The translations under genes were made by a program, and so were the position numbers. Under the pieces are notes generated by a model. That model was not told the origin of the DNA. It worked only from the letters and a program-made list of their open reading frames with translations, and searched no databases. From contig NZ_JABMKY010000012.1 in assembly GCF_013204845.1 (NCBI RefSeq), positions 1-64,000 of the forward strand: a stretch of 64,000 nucleotides of DNA. The letters are read 5' to 3'. This DNA is from Paenibacillus qinlingensis. GTDB taxonomy: Bacteria; Bacillota; Bacilli; Paenibacillales; NBRC-103111. Shown here one piece after another: positions 42,260 to 50,212 of the stretch. Every line of letters starts with the position of its first letter. The first letter of the stretch is position 1.

Positions 42260-42288
42260 AAATATTCAACTGTTCAGGTACGTGTTGA

Positions 42289-42317
42289 ATACTACTCTCT
42301 TCTACCAACATAGTAAA
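42289..42317 (-). promoter_or_regulatory. Predicted promoter of the riboswitch-kimA transcript
   Basis: On the minus strand TTTACT and TAGTAT are 17 bp apart, with the start expected near 42282, about 20 nt before the riboswitch. Both boxes match sigma-A at four of six or better. Confidence 0.5.
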
Positions 42318-42565
42318 GGAGGGAAAAAACGTAAAAAGCTCTCTCCGACCTCTCGATTCCATCAATAATTCGCTTACAATTACCTGAATCGTTGATTATC
42401 TTCCATTCTCGTAGGTAATCGGGGTATTTTGAATAAACAGATTGGTTGCAATCCACAAAGTTAACCTTCCATGTGAGTTATGCACTGGATCAAAGGGATT
42501 TTTTCTTTAGGGCACTACCTCGTTGATGTGGTTGCCTGAGTTCCTTTTACCACTGCTGCACCCGA
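42318..42565. other. Gap between the kimA promoter and hairpin array 2
   Basis: I see no gene or clear signal here. The sequence is AT-rich with no long frame of coding character. Confidence 0.4.
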
Positions 42566-43062
42566 GTCAGTCGGTTTCATCGACTAACTTCACACCAATT
42601 GCCACTGCTGCACCCAAGTTAGTCGGTTTCACCGACTAACTTCACACCAATTGCCACTGCTGCGCCCTAGTTAGTCGGTTTCACCGACTAACTTCACGCC
42701 AATTGCCACTGCTGCGCCCGAGTTAGTCGGTTTCACCGACTAACTTCACACCAATTGCCGCTGCTGCACCCAAGTTAGTCGGTTTCACCGACTAACTTCA
42801 CGCCAATTGCCACTGCTGCGCCCGAGTTAGTCGGTTTCACCGACTAACTTCACACCAATTGCCGCTGCTGCACCCGAGTTAGTCGGTTTCACCGACTAAC
42901 TTCACACCAATTGCCGCTGCTGCGCCCGAGTTAGTCGGTTTCACCGACTAACTTCACACCAATTGCCGCTGCTGCACCAAAGTTAGTCGGTTTCACCGAC
43001 TAACTTCACACCAATTGCCACTGCTGCGCCCTAGTTAGTCGGTTTCACCGACTAACTTCACG
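42566..43062. repeat. Tandem array 2: ten 52-bp units, each with a strong hairpin
   Basis: Units start at 42566, 42618, 42670, 42722, 42774, 42826, 42878, 42930, 42982 and 43034, an exact 52-bp period. Each has AGTTAGTCGGT-TTC-ACCGACTAACT, an 11-bp stem with a 3-nt loop, then TCACACCAATTGCC and a CTGCTGCRCC linker. The first 38 bp are clearly homologous to array 1 (12749-13037); only the linker differs. The array lies immediately 3' of the 222-aa gene (stop 43065). Identical linkers rule out CRISPR. Confidence 0.97.
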
Positions 43063-43064
43063 CC

Positions 43065-43733
43065 TCAGTTTCTACCATGCAAAAGGGCCACGGCCTTCTC
43101 AGTAAACATGAACTTATGGCTTCTAGCTAAACCACCACCAATGGGTAGAATGAATCCTTTCGCTTCTAACTTACGTACAATTTTTCCGCATGCCTCTCTT
43201 TTAAGCTGCAACCACTGGCTCACTTCCTTCAATTGAAATGGCTTATTACATAATAAAGCAAATCTCAGAACCTCCCGCTCATACACTGGTAGCTCGAGCA
43301 TTCCAGCCCCCTGCGCATTGCCGAAACGGCCAATCCATTCGTACAGGTTTCTTTGGCAGAAACTCGCTTTTTTCTCTAACTGATCTCGGCTATACGGGAA
43401 ATATGTGTACCCCAGCATCGCAACACTTCGCGCCCGTGCCCTTTCGAATGAGAACCGGTCCCTTGTAATTTTCTCAGCATGCGTAACAAAGCTTTCTTCC
43501 TCGAATACGATCCTCAGTTTGGGATGACATACGTCCCCATAAATCTTCACTCCCGACAAACTTATCATTTCAAATTCAAGTTCCAAACCTTCAACCGTCC
43601 CCAGTACGGGCAAAACTACCTCCTCCAAAAGTTTCTTCGTTCCCGTCAAATCCCTGCGCAGCATGTCCAGTCTCTGACCTTGTGCTTGTCGAACTTGCTC
43701 ATTCCAAAAGATCTCATACTCCTTCTCAAACAC
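43065..43733 (-). CDS. Unrecognised 222-aa protein, possible DUF559/Vsr-like fold plus winged helix
   Basis: I have no firm family. Residues about 60-125 (YGDVCHPKLRIVFEEESF, then RFSFERARARSVAMLGYTYF) resemble the pattern of DUF559/Vsr-type nuclease domains: Asp, Glu, a basic helix, then a Gly-hydrophobic strand. Residues about 150-215 look like a winged helix (LRFALLCNKPFQLKEVSQWL, EACGKIVRKLEAKGFI). The start is GTG 43733, with AGGAGG 8 nt in front. An attenuator-like hairpin ends right at that ribosome site. The stop is 3 bp from hairpin array 2. Confidence 0.7.
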   Translation of the reverse strand: MFEKEYEIFWNEQVRQAQGQRLDMLRRDLTGTKKLLEEVVLPVLGTVEGLELEFEMISLSGVKIYGDVCHPKLRIVFEEESFVTHAEKITRDRFSFERARARSVAMLGYTYFPYSRDQLEKKASFCQRNLYEWIGRFGNAQGAGMLELPVYEREVLRFALLCNKPFQLKEVSQWLQLKREACGKIVRKLEAKGFILPIGGGLARSHKFMFTEKAVALLHGRN

Positions 43734-43745
43734 GTCTACCGCCTC

Positions 43746-43793
43746 CTAAAAAAATAAAACGCCGCCAACTCCAACAAACAGGAGCTAGCGGCG
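43746..43793 (-). terminator. Terminator-like hairpin in the 5' leader of the 222-aa gene (attenuator?)
   Basis: On the minus strand CGCCGCTAGCTCC pairs with GGAGTTGGCGGCG around TGTTTGTT, followed by TTTTATTTTTTT and then AGGAGG. An intrinsic terminator directly before the ribosome site means a transcript begun upstream would usually stop here. No known riboswitch or T-box pattern was found above it. Confidence 0.6.
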
Positions 43794-43961
43794 TGTGCTT
43801 CACGCTTATATGATTGCATCCTCACAATACCAAATTCTCGAACACTTCGCAAAAAAACTTATATTTATTTCCATCAACAAATGTGCTAGGAGATAACCTG
43901 ATGCTGAGCAACCGTGGAAGGCATAGTCCTTTTCCTTAGTAGTTAATCTACGGTCAATTCA

Positions 43962-43990
43962 TTGACACACCCTACCCGTCATGATAAACT
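43962..43990 (+). promoter_or_regulatory. Predicted promoter of the MFS gene
   Basis: A perfect TTGACA and TAAACT are 17 bp apart, 39 bp before the ATG of the MFS exporter. Confidence 0.6.
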
Positions 43991-44029
43991 CTCACAAAAT
44001 ATATTATAGTTTGGATCGGAAGGTGTACA

Positions 44030-45472
44030 ATGTCAGATACCGCAACCTCATCAGCTCAAGGAACAACGCAGGCTCAACCTGAGATGCCTAGCCGCTTACG
44101 AGAAACGCCTGTCTCTTGGTTGCTCTGTTTTACGATTGTACTTGTCATCATGAACACGATGATGTTCAATCTGGCTCTGCCCAAAATTTCCGTACAATTC
44201 GAACTTAGTCCCTCAACGGCGTCGTGGATTGTTACGGGGTATTCGATTATTTTCGCCATTGCATCGATCACCTACAGCCGTTTGTCCGACTTCGTGCCTA
44301 TTCGCAGGCTGTACGTCATTGCCCTGCTCTCGCTCGGAGGCGCCTCCATTCTAGGGCTGTTCACGGACAGCTTCGGCCTATTGCTGTTTACTCGGTTGAT
44401 TCAAGCATCCGGCGCAGGTGCGATTCCATCGTTGGGTATCGTACTCGTCACCCGCTACATTCCCTTGTCTCGTAGAGGCAGAGCCATGTCGCTCATCCTT
44501 TCCGCGGCTTCACTTGGCTTGGGATTAGGTCCCGTCGCTGGCGGATCCATCGTTCAGTATTTGGGTTGGCATTTCCTGTTCGTCATTACAGGGGTTACGC
44601 TGCTGCTTATTCCTATTTTCCTTATCCTGATTCCAAAAGAAAAACCAGCAAGCGGCTCGTTCGATTTCATCGGTGCTGTGCTGCTTGGGATTGGGACGAC
44701 AGGGTTGCTGCTTTTCCTAACTTCCAAAAGCCTCGTTGCCCTCATAGCGGGCATACTTGCGATTGCCTTATTCGCTCTGCGGATTCGCCGAGCCTCTCAA
44801 CCGTTCGTCTTGCCTGCACTCTTTGGCGACAGACCTTATATGGCGCTCAGCGCAATCGGCGTATCATCTTACATGATTAGCTTCGGCTTCTTGTTCCTTG
44901 CACCACAGATGCTTGCACGGGTTTTCGGCTTAGCTCCTCTTACCTCGGGACTGCTGCTTTTCCCAGGAGCACTCCTGGCCATGCTAGTGTCGAATCGTGT
45001 TGGACGTATCATTGACCGTTATGGGAACACAGCACTACTTCGTTACGTACCATGGTTGATGTTACTCTCTACGGTGCTACTGGCCCTGACAGCCAGCTTT
45101 TCCTACTACTGGATTGCTGCACTCTACATCTTGGTCAGCATAAGCTTCACAACACTTTCTAGCGCTGTATCCAATGAGCTCTCCAGGCAATTGCCGAAGG
45201 AACGCATCGGCTCCGGCATGGGCTTGTTCCAATTGCTGCAATTTTTCAGCGGTGCATTCGCCGTGGCTCTCTCAGGGAGCGCACTGGTCTGGCAGAAAGC
45301 CCTGCCGCTTGAGCGTGCTTTTGACAACCTCATCTGGGGGATGGCGGTCATTGCGATCCTCACCATAGGAAGCTCGATCCTATACAGAAATTATGCAAAA
45401 AAGCAGCGTCCCGACCTCGCCGCAACGGAGTCTGCCAAGAGCCCGGTTGTGGCTGCAACCGCGGCTGAATAA
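44030..45472 (+). CDS. MFS drug-efflux-type transporter (DHA2-like)
   Basis: At 480 residues it has about 14 membrane segments and the usual MFS motifs: SIIFAIASITYSRLSDFVPI, containing the loop 2-3 motif; GAGAIPSLGIVLVTRYIPLS; and GLGLGPVAGGSIVQYLGWHF, the motif C typical of exporters. The 14-segment pattern points to DHA2, the group including TetA(L) and LmrB. The substrate is unknown. GGAAGGTG precedes the ATG. It converges with the MBL hydrolase gene. Confidence 0.88.
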   Translation: MSDTATSSAQGTTQAQPEMPSRLRETPVSWLLCFTIVLVIMNTMMFNLALPKISVQFELSPSTASWIVTGYSIIFAIASITYSRLSDFVPIRRLYVIALLSLGGASILGLFTDSFGLLLFTRLIQASGAGAIPSLGIVLVTRYIPLSRRGRAMSLILSAASLGLGLGPVAGGSIVQYLGWHFLFVITGVTLLLIPIFLILIPKEKPASGSFDFIGAVLLGIGTTGLLLFLTSKSLVALIAGILAIALFALRIRRASQPFVLPALFGDRPYMALSAIGVSSYMISFGFLFLAPQMLARVFGLAPLTSGLLLFPGALLAMLVSNRVGRIIDRYGNTALLRYVPWLMLLSTVLLALTASFSYYWIAALYILVSISFTTLSSAVSNELSRQLPKERIGSGMGLFQLLQFFSGAFAVALSGSALVWQKALPLERAFDNLIWGMAVIAILTIGSSILYRNYAKKQRPDLAATESAKSPVVAATAAE

Positions 45473-45474
45473 AA

Positions 45475-45512
45475 GCAAAAACGCGCACCGATATGTCACC
45501 GGTGCGCGTTTT
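45475..45512. terminator. Bidirectional terminator between the MFS and MBL genes
   Basis: AAAAACGCGCACCG and CGGTGCGCGTTTT pair around ATATGTCAC. A and T runs flank both arms and serve the convergent genes. Confidence 0.92.
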
Positions 45513-45515
45513 CAA

Positions 45516-46373
45516 TTATATCTCCATGCCATCCCACGCTACCGTAATCGGGCATGGGAATTGTTGCTCTTGAATCCAGCTAACTAAATCTGCATGTGTA
45601 GAGGTAAAGTGATTAATATGCGTAAGATAAATGCGAGAATTGGTATGCAAAGATCCTTGCTCTAACAGTTTGCGGAATAATTCCATACAGCTAAATGCGT
45701 CCAAATGTCCATTTGGTTGAAGGCCGCGGCCGGTGGTCAATCCAAATGTGCATTCACTAATCAACACATCCAATGAAGCATTCTCCAGCTCCTTGAACGT
45801 TTCCGGCAAGTACCAGCCAGAATCCACGCCGTAGTATATCTTCTGGCCATCCGGTTGCTGAATCAGATAATTCGCACAGTTCTCCCCCATATTGCCCAAA
45901 TGATTCCCGCGAAGCGGCGTTACTTCCATGCCAGCAATAGTCACTGATTCGTTAAACGCCAGCTTATGAAAGGCCACTACGCCGCGAGCCTCCAAATCGG
46001 AAGTCATGCCTTTCATGATCGGCCGGTTTTGACGATAGAAATCGACGATGTCATAGGCTTGATCTGTAAAATAAAAATGCAGCGGTTCCTTCAAGCGTTC
46101 AATCGCCATATTTCGAACATTCATCATCATGTAGTTGAAATGATCTTCATGTGTATGCGTCACCAGTACATGCTGAAGCTTGGTAAAGTCGCCATATTCG
46201 ATCGCTTGTTGAAAAGAATCTGCCCCTAAGTCAATACACATTCCCTCATTGATTCGGAACATCGAACGGCGGCGAATCTCTGCACCGCCTACCTCCCGTG
46301 CGTTGTTACACACGGAACAGGAGCAGAAGGGATTCGGTATGCCCTCTGCTGCACTTGTGCCGTAAAATCTCAT
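45516..46373 (-). CDS. MBL-fold metallohydrolase (PhnP-like)
   Basis: This 285-residue beta-lactamase-fold hydrolase carries LVTHTHEDHFNY (residues 71-82, the HxHxDH metal motif), GVDSGWY and YLTHINH near the end. The opening GTSAAEGIPNPFCSCSVC, with a CxCxxC cluster at 17-22, is like PhnP, which cleaves cyclic phosphate in phosphonate use. I chose ATG 46373, with AAGGAGGACTAACG in front. It is the last gene of a sugar-type ABC operon, starting 22 bp after the solute-binding protein gene, so it may act on the imported compound (inference). Confidence 0.85.
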   Translation of the reverse strand: MRFYGTSAAEGIPNPFCSCSVCNNAREVGGAEIRRRSMFRINEGMCIDLGADSFQQAIEYGDFTKLQHVLVTHTHEDHFNYMMMNVRNMAIERLKEPLHFYFTDQAYDIVDFYRQNRPIMKGMTSDLEARGVVAFHKLAFNESVTIAGMEVTPLRGNHLGNMGENCANYLIQQPDGQKIYYGVDSGWYLPETFKELENASLDVLISECTFGLTTGRGLQPNGHLDAFSCMELFRKLLEQGSLHTNSRIYLTHINHFTSTHADLVSWIQEQQFPCPITVAWDGMEI

Positions 46374-46395
46374 CGTTAGTCCTCCTTCATGCTGA

Positions 46396-48036
46396 TTACT
46401 TCTGATTCCAGCGGTCATAGGCTGCTTGATAGATCGCTAAATATTTATCCAGTTGCATTTTATTTAGCGTGCTTACATACTTATCCCACTCACTGAGCGG
46501 TTTAGCGCCAGTAATAAACTTAACAATATTCTCGTCTGCATAAGCTTCGATATCCGTTGCGTACGAGCTTAATTCGATATTCTCTTTTTCGGTAAAGGTA
46601 GGAATCATCAATTTTGCGTCAGGCACCAAGTTAGGACGAATGACATCTTTATTCGCAATCATTTCTGGAAGCACAGCAGCGCTTTGGTCAACCTTTTGCG
46701 TCACGCGCTGAGGGATTCCGCCACCTTGGAAAATTGTATACTCCGAGAGCGCTTCATCCACTGTGAGTCCGTTTGGATTTTTCGCAAATTCGTCCTTCAG
46801 CTTATAAAATCCATCACTGCCGATGGTATACGTAACACCTTCAATACCAAGTCGAGCCAGAGCCGTTCCTTCTTCGCTCAGGAAATAATCTCCCCAGCGC
46901 AGCGTTGCAGCGGGATTCGGGTTTTTGTTCGTAATCACGAATGAGCCTAAATCCCGAACTTTCGGGGAGATGCCCGTCCAATACACTTTGCCGTCGATGC
47001 CTTTTAGGACCGGGTTCTGCACGTAATTATTGCGATTTTTACCCATCCACAAATTGTTGTTTCCCTTCGCTACATAGCCAACACGCTCATCATCAACTTT
47101 CGCGATCTCCTGCTTCATATCCTGCGATAGAATTTCTTTATCGATTAGACCTTCCTGCCAGAGCTTATTAAAGAAGGTAATCATGTCTTTAAAGGTATTG
47201 TCCGTTGCGATATACCGAACTTTGCCCCCATTGTCTACATCCATAAAAGGTGCGATGATCCCGGAATTTCCTCCGAATCCCCAGCTGCCATAGAACGATC
47301 TAATAAATTGATCACCGTAGTTCTTATTGCCCTCTTTGTACCCTGAGATTGGAACTTCATCCGCTTTGCCATTCCCGTTAGGATCCTGCTCCTTAAAAGC
47401 TTTCAACACCTTATAAAACTCGTCCGTTGTTGTCGGCATTTGAAGTCCAAGCTTGTCCAGCCACTTCTTGTTGATCCACGAGGAAGAAATACGTCCATCT
47501 GCTTCACTAATGTTCGGAAGCGAATAAATATGACCGTCAGCCGAGGTAATCGATTTGCGGATACCGTCATTTTCTTTCATAAGCGCTGCCAGATTCGGTG
47601 CATAGCCAGCCTCAATCAAAGGATCCAACGGGATAATTTGACCCGCTGCTGCGTATGAAGTAATCAATTGCGGCGACAAATTCGCCCGCATAACAAAGTC
47701 CGGCAGATCATTGGAGGCAAACATCAGATTTCTGCGCTCATCAAAAGCGTTTTGCGGTACCGTATCCCATTTAATGACGACGTTCGATTTCGCTTCATAA
47801 TTTTTCAAGCCTTTATGCTCGTTCCAATCCTTGACCAGCTCATATTTGGAGACCAAACCTTTCAATTGAACAGGCTCCTTTGCAATCGGCATACCTGTTT
47901 TATTGATATTCGCCTCTTTATTCGCTGCACCAGTTGCAACAGGCTCTGCACCTTTATCCTTATCGCTACAAGCGCTTAGTATTGGAATTGACGTTATCAG
48001 CATGGCAGCTGTCAGTAAGACTAATTTTCTTTTCAT
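46396..48036 (-). CDS. Extracellular solute-binding lipoprotein (LplA-like)
   Basis: This 546-residue lipoprotein has a signal peptide with lipobox PILSAC (Cys23) and a large type-1 binding fold. LplA-type marks include VVIKWDTVPQNAFDERRNLM, FASNDLPDFVMRANLSP, and ADGHIYSLPNISEADGRISS followed by LQMPTTTDEFYKVLKAFKEQ. Lpl-type systems import oligosaccharide-like compounds in Paenibacillus and Bacillus. It is encoded downstream of its two permeases. No ATPase is encoded here, so it probably uses a shared MsmX-type ATPase. Confidence 0.92.
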   Translation of the reverse strand: MKRKLVLLTAAMLITSIPILSACSDKDKGAEPVATGAANKEANINKTGMPIAKEPVQLKGLVSKYELVKDWNEHKGLKNYEAKSNVVIKWDTVPQNAFDERRNLMFASNDLPDFVMRANLSPQLITSYAAAGQIIPLDPLIEAGYAPNLAALMKENDGIRKSITSADGHIYSLPNISEADGRISSSWINKKWLDKLGLQMPTTTDEFYKVLKAFKEQDPNGNGKADEVPISGYKEGNKNYGDQFIRSFYGSWGFGGNSGIIAPFMDVDNGGKVRYIATDNTFKDMITFFNKLWQEGLIDKEILSQDMKQEIAKVDDERVGYVAKGNNNLWMGKNRNNYVQNPVLKGIDGKVYWTGISPKVRDLGSFVITNKNPNPAATLRWGDYFLSEEGTALARLGIEGVTYTIGSDGFYKLKDEFAKNPNGLTVDEALSEYTIFQGGGIPQRVTQKVDQSAAVLPEMIANKDVIRPNLVPDAKLMIPTFTEKENIELSSYATDIEAYADENIVKFITGAKPLSEWDKYVSTLNKMQLDKYLAIYQAAYDRWNQK

Positions 48037-48069
48037 ATTCGTTCGTCATCTCCTTGATTATTAATCATA

Positions 48070-48978
48070 TTAACCTTTAAGAGCACCAATCATCATCCCT
48101 TTAACGAAATACTTCTGAAGGAAGGGATACAACATAAGAATCGGTCCGCTGGATACGATAATAACAGCATATTTGACACCTTCCGCAACGAGAAATTTGC
48201 TTGTATCCATTTCAATCGAATCCATCATCACGTTATCCGACTGGTTCATCACTAGAATTTCCCGCAGGAAGAGCTGCAGCGGATACAACGAACGCTCCTT
48301 CAAATAAATCATGGCCTCGAAATAGGAATTCCAATGATACACCGCATAAAATAACACAAGAACAGCCATGATCGGCGCACTCAGGGGCAGTACAATAGAG
48401 AAAAACGATCTGATATTACCGCTGCCATCCATGTACGCTGATTCATAGAGTTGCTCATCAATGTTGGTTTCCAAGAATGTACGAGCGACAATCATATTGT
48501 ATACACTGATCGCTGTTGGCAATATTAATGCCCACATCGAATTATAAAGTCCCAAATTCTTAACAAGCAGGTACATCGGTATCATACCGCTGCTGAAAAA
48601 CATCGTAATGGTGAAGAATATCATAAGCCCGCGACGCCATCGGAAATTTTTGCGTGACAACGGATAGGCCCCCATCATGGTCAATGAAATATTAACTAAC
48701 GTTCCTACGGTTGTGTAAAGCAGTGTATTTCGATAACCAATCCATATCTCCGTATTCGTAAATACCCGTCGATAGGCTTCCACGTTGAATCCGCTCGGGA
48801 TCAACCCGATTTTGCCGGCAATCACCAGTTTGGGATCACTGAATGAGGCACTAACGACATAGATCAGCGGGTAAAGCACAATTAACACAAGAATCCCGAT
48901 AAATACATAAGTAATCGCCAGAAAGATCCGATCTCCGTTAGACTCTCGAATTTTGTGGGAAACGACCTCCATGTTCAC
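48070..48978 (-). CDS. ABC sugar permease, LplC/YtcP-like
   Basis: The 302-residue inner-membrane subunit has six spans. It carries the EAA-type loop ESAYMDGSGNIRSFFSIVLP, and LLYTTVGTLVNISLTMMGAY. It ends YFVKGMMIGALKG, the classic end of LplC/YtcP proteins. It lies 9 bp after the LplB-like gene and 33 bp before the binding-protein gene, so the three form one unit. Confidence 0.93.
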   Translation of the reverse strand: MNMEVVSHKIRESNGDRIFLAITYVFIGILVLIVLYPLIYVVSASFSDPKLVIAGKIGLIPSGFNVEAYRRVFTNTEIWIGYRNTLLYTTVGTLVNISLTMMGAYPLSRKNFRWRRGLMIFFTITMFFSSGMIPMYLLVKNLGLYNSMWALILPTAISVYNMIVARTFLETNIDEQLYESAYMDGSGNIRSFFSIVLPLSAPIMAVLVLFYAVYHWNSYFEAMIYLKERSLYPLQLFLREILVMNQSDNVMMDSIEMDTSKFLVAEGVKYAVIIVSSGPILMLYPFLQKYFVKGMMIGALKG

Positions 48979-48986
48979 CTCTCCTT

Positions 48987-49934
48987 TTAGAACAGACTGC
49001 TGCTGCTATATCGTTTGGCAATCTTGTTGGCGGCAAGCAGCAAAATGATGTTGATGACATTGTTAAAGAGACCCACAGCGGTTGAGAATCCATAATCCAT
49101 ATTGATCAAACCCGTCTTATAAGCGTAAGTGGAAATCACCTCTGAGGTTTCCATGTTCAAGCTATTTTGCATAAGAAGAATACGTTCGTAGCTGAGAGTC
49201 ATCATTTTCCCCATGAGCAGAATAAATTGAATGACAATGACCGGCATAATACACGGCAGATTCACATGAATCATCCGCTTCCACCGACTAGCCCCATCGA
49301 TTTGCGCAGACTCATGCAGTTGTGGATCTACAGCCGCTAACGCCGCGATAAAAATGATAGAATTCCATCCGCTATTCCGCCAGATGTCAGAACCGATATA
49401 GACACCAGGGAAGTAGTCAGGATTGGTCAAAAAAGGAATCGAATCGATTCCGATCATCCCCAGCAAATGATTCAAGTACCCATTTTCCCCACCGAGGAAC
49501 AAATTAATAATACCGACAAAGACAACCGTCGAAATAAAGTACGGAGCATAAGTGATCGTCTGCAGCGTCTTCTTCAATCGCTCTTTTCTCATCTCATTGA
49601 ACATGAGGGCGAGCATGATCGGAATAGGGAAACTGATCAGCGTTTTAAATAGATTAATAACCAGCGTGTTCTTCACAATGCGATAAAATTGGAATGAATT
49701 GAAAAGCCTTTCAAAGTTATCCAAACCAATCCAAGGACTACCCATGATGCCGTGGATGGGGTTGAAGCGTTTGAATGCGAGTTGTACACCATACATAGGT
49801 CCGTAGCAAAAAATTAGAAAGTAAAGGACAACAGGGATGACAAAAATTAGATAATCCCAATTGTTTCGCAGCCCAAACCTTTTATGGTTAGACCTAGGTA
49901 AGGGTGCATGTGCAGCCTTGGTCTTCGCAGTCAT
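48987..49934 (-). CDS. ABC sugar permease, LplB-like
   Basis: The 315-residue partner permease has six spans. It carries WDYLIFVIPVVLYFLIFCYG, PMYGVQLAFKRFNP and an EAA-type loop ESAQIDGASRWKRMIHVNLP. I chose ATG 49934, with AAGGAGGCAGCTAT in front; longer frames begin in an implausible leader. It is first gene of the operon, divergent from the AraC regulator at 50213. Confidence 0.93.
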   Translation of the reverse strand: MTAKTKAAHAPLPRSNHKRFGLRNNWDYLIFVIPVVLYFLIFCYGPMYGVQLAFKRFNPIHGIMGSPWIGLDNFERLFNSFQFYRIVKNTLVINLFKTLISFPIPIMLALMFNEMRKERLKKTLQTITYAPYFISTVVFVGIINLFLGGENGYLNHLLGMIGIDSIPFLTNPDYFPGVYIGSDIWRNSGWNSIIFIAALAAVDPQLHESAQIDGASRWKRMIHVNLPCIMPVIVIQFILLMGKMMTLSYERILLMQNSLNMETSEVISTYAYKTGLINMDYGFSTAVGLFNNVINIILLLAANKIAKRYSSSSLF

Positions 49935-50212
49935 ATAGCTGCCTCCTTCGTCGAACGATAGAAAAGTGGATATCCAGAATCGATTCGGCGCCTGAATCGG
50001 TTTCCTATGGCTCCGAGTATACGTAAGTTTGGAACCTCCGACAATGCTTGATAATCGGCTTTTCACAGCAAAAAATGGTTTCAGCCCCTAAACGGCACCC
50101 TGCATTTTTCTCAATACCTAGTCAATTTTCAGCTTTTTGCCCGCCATGAATTGATAACATAGCGCAAAATTTATATACTCGTAAGAAATCATGACCTATT
50201 CGACCAGGGGAT

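Noticed and set aside
42566..43062. Possible CRISPR array
   Set aside because: The intervals between palindromes are near-identical, not unique spacers, and no cas gene is in the window. It is a simple tandem repeat.
43896..43935. Possible riboswitch upstream of the MFS gene
   Set aside because: A GATGCTGAGCAACCG stretch looked like part of a known aptamer, but no full consensus or terminator follows and a standard promoter lies after it.
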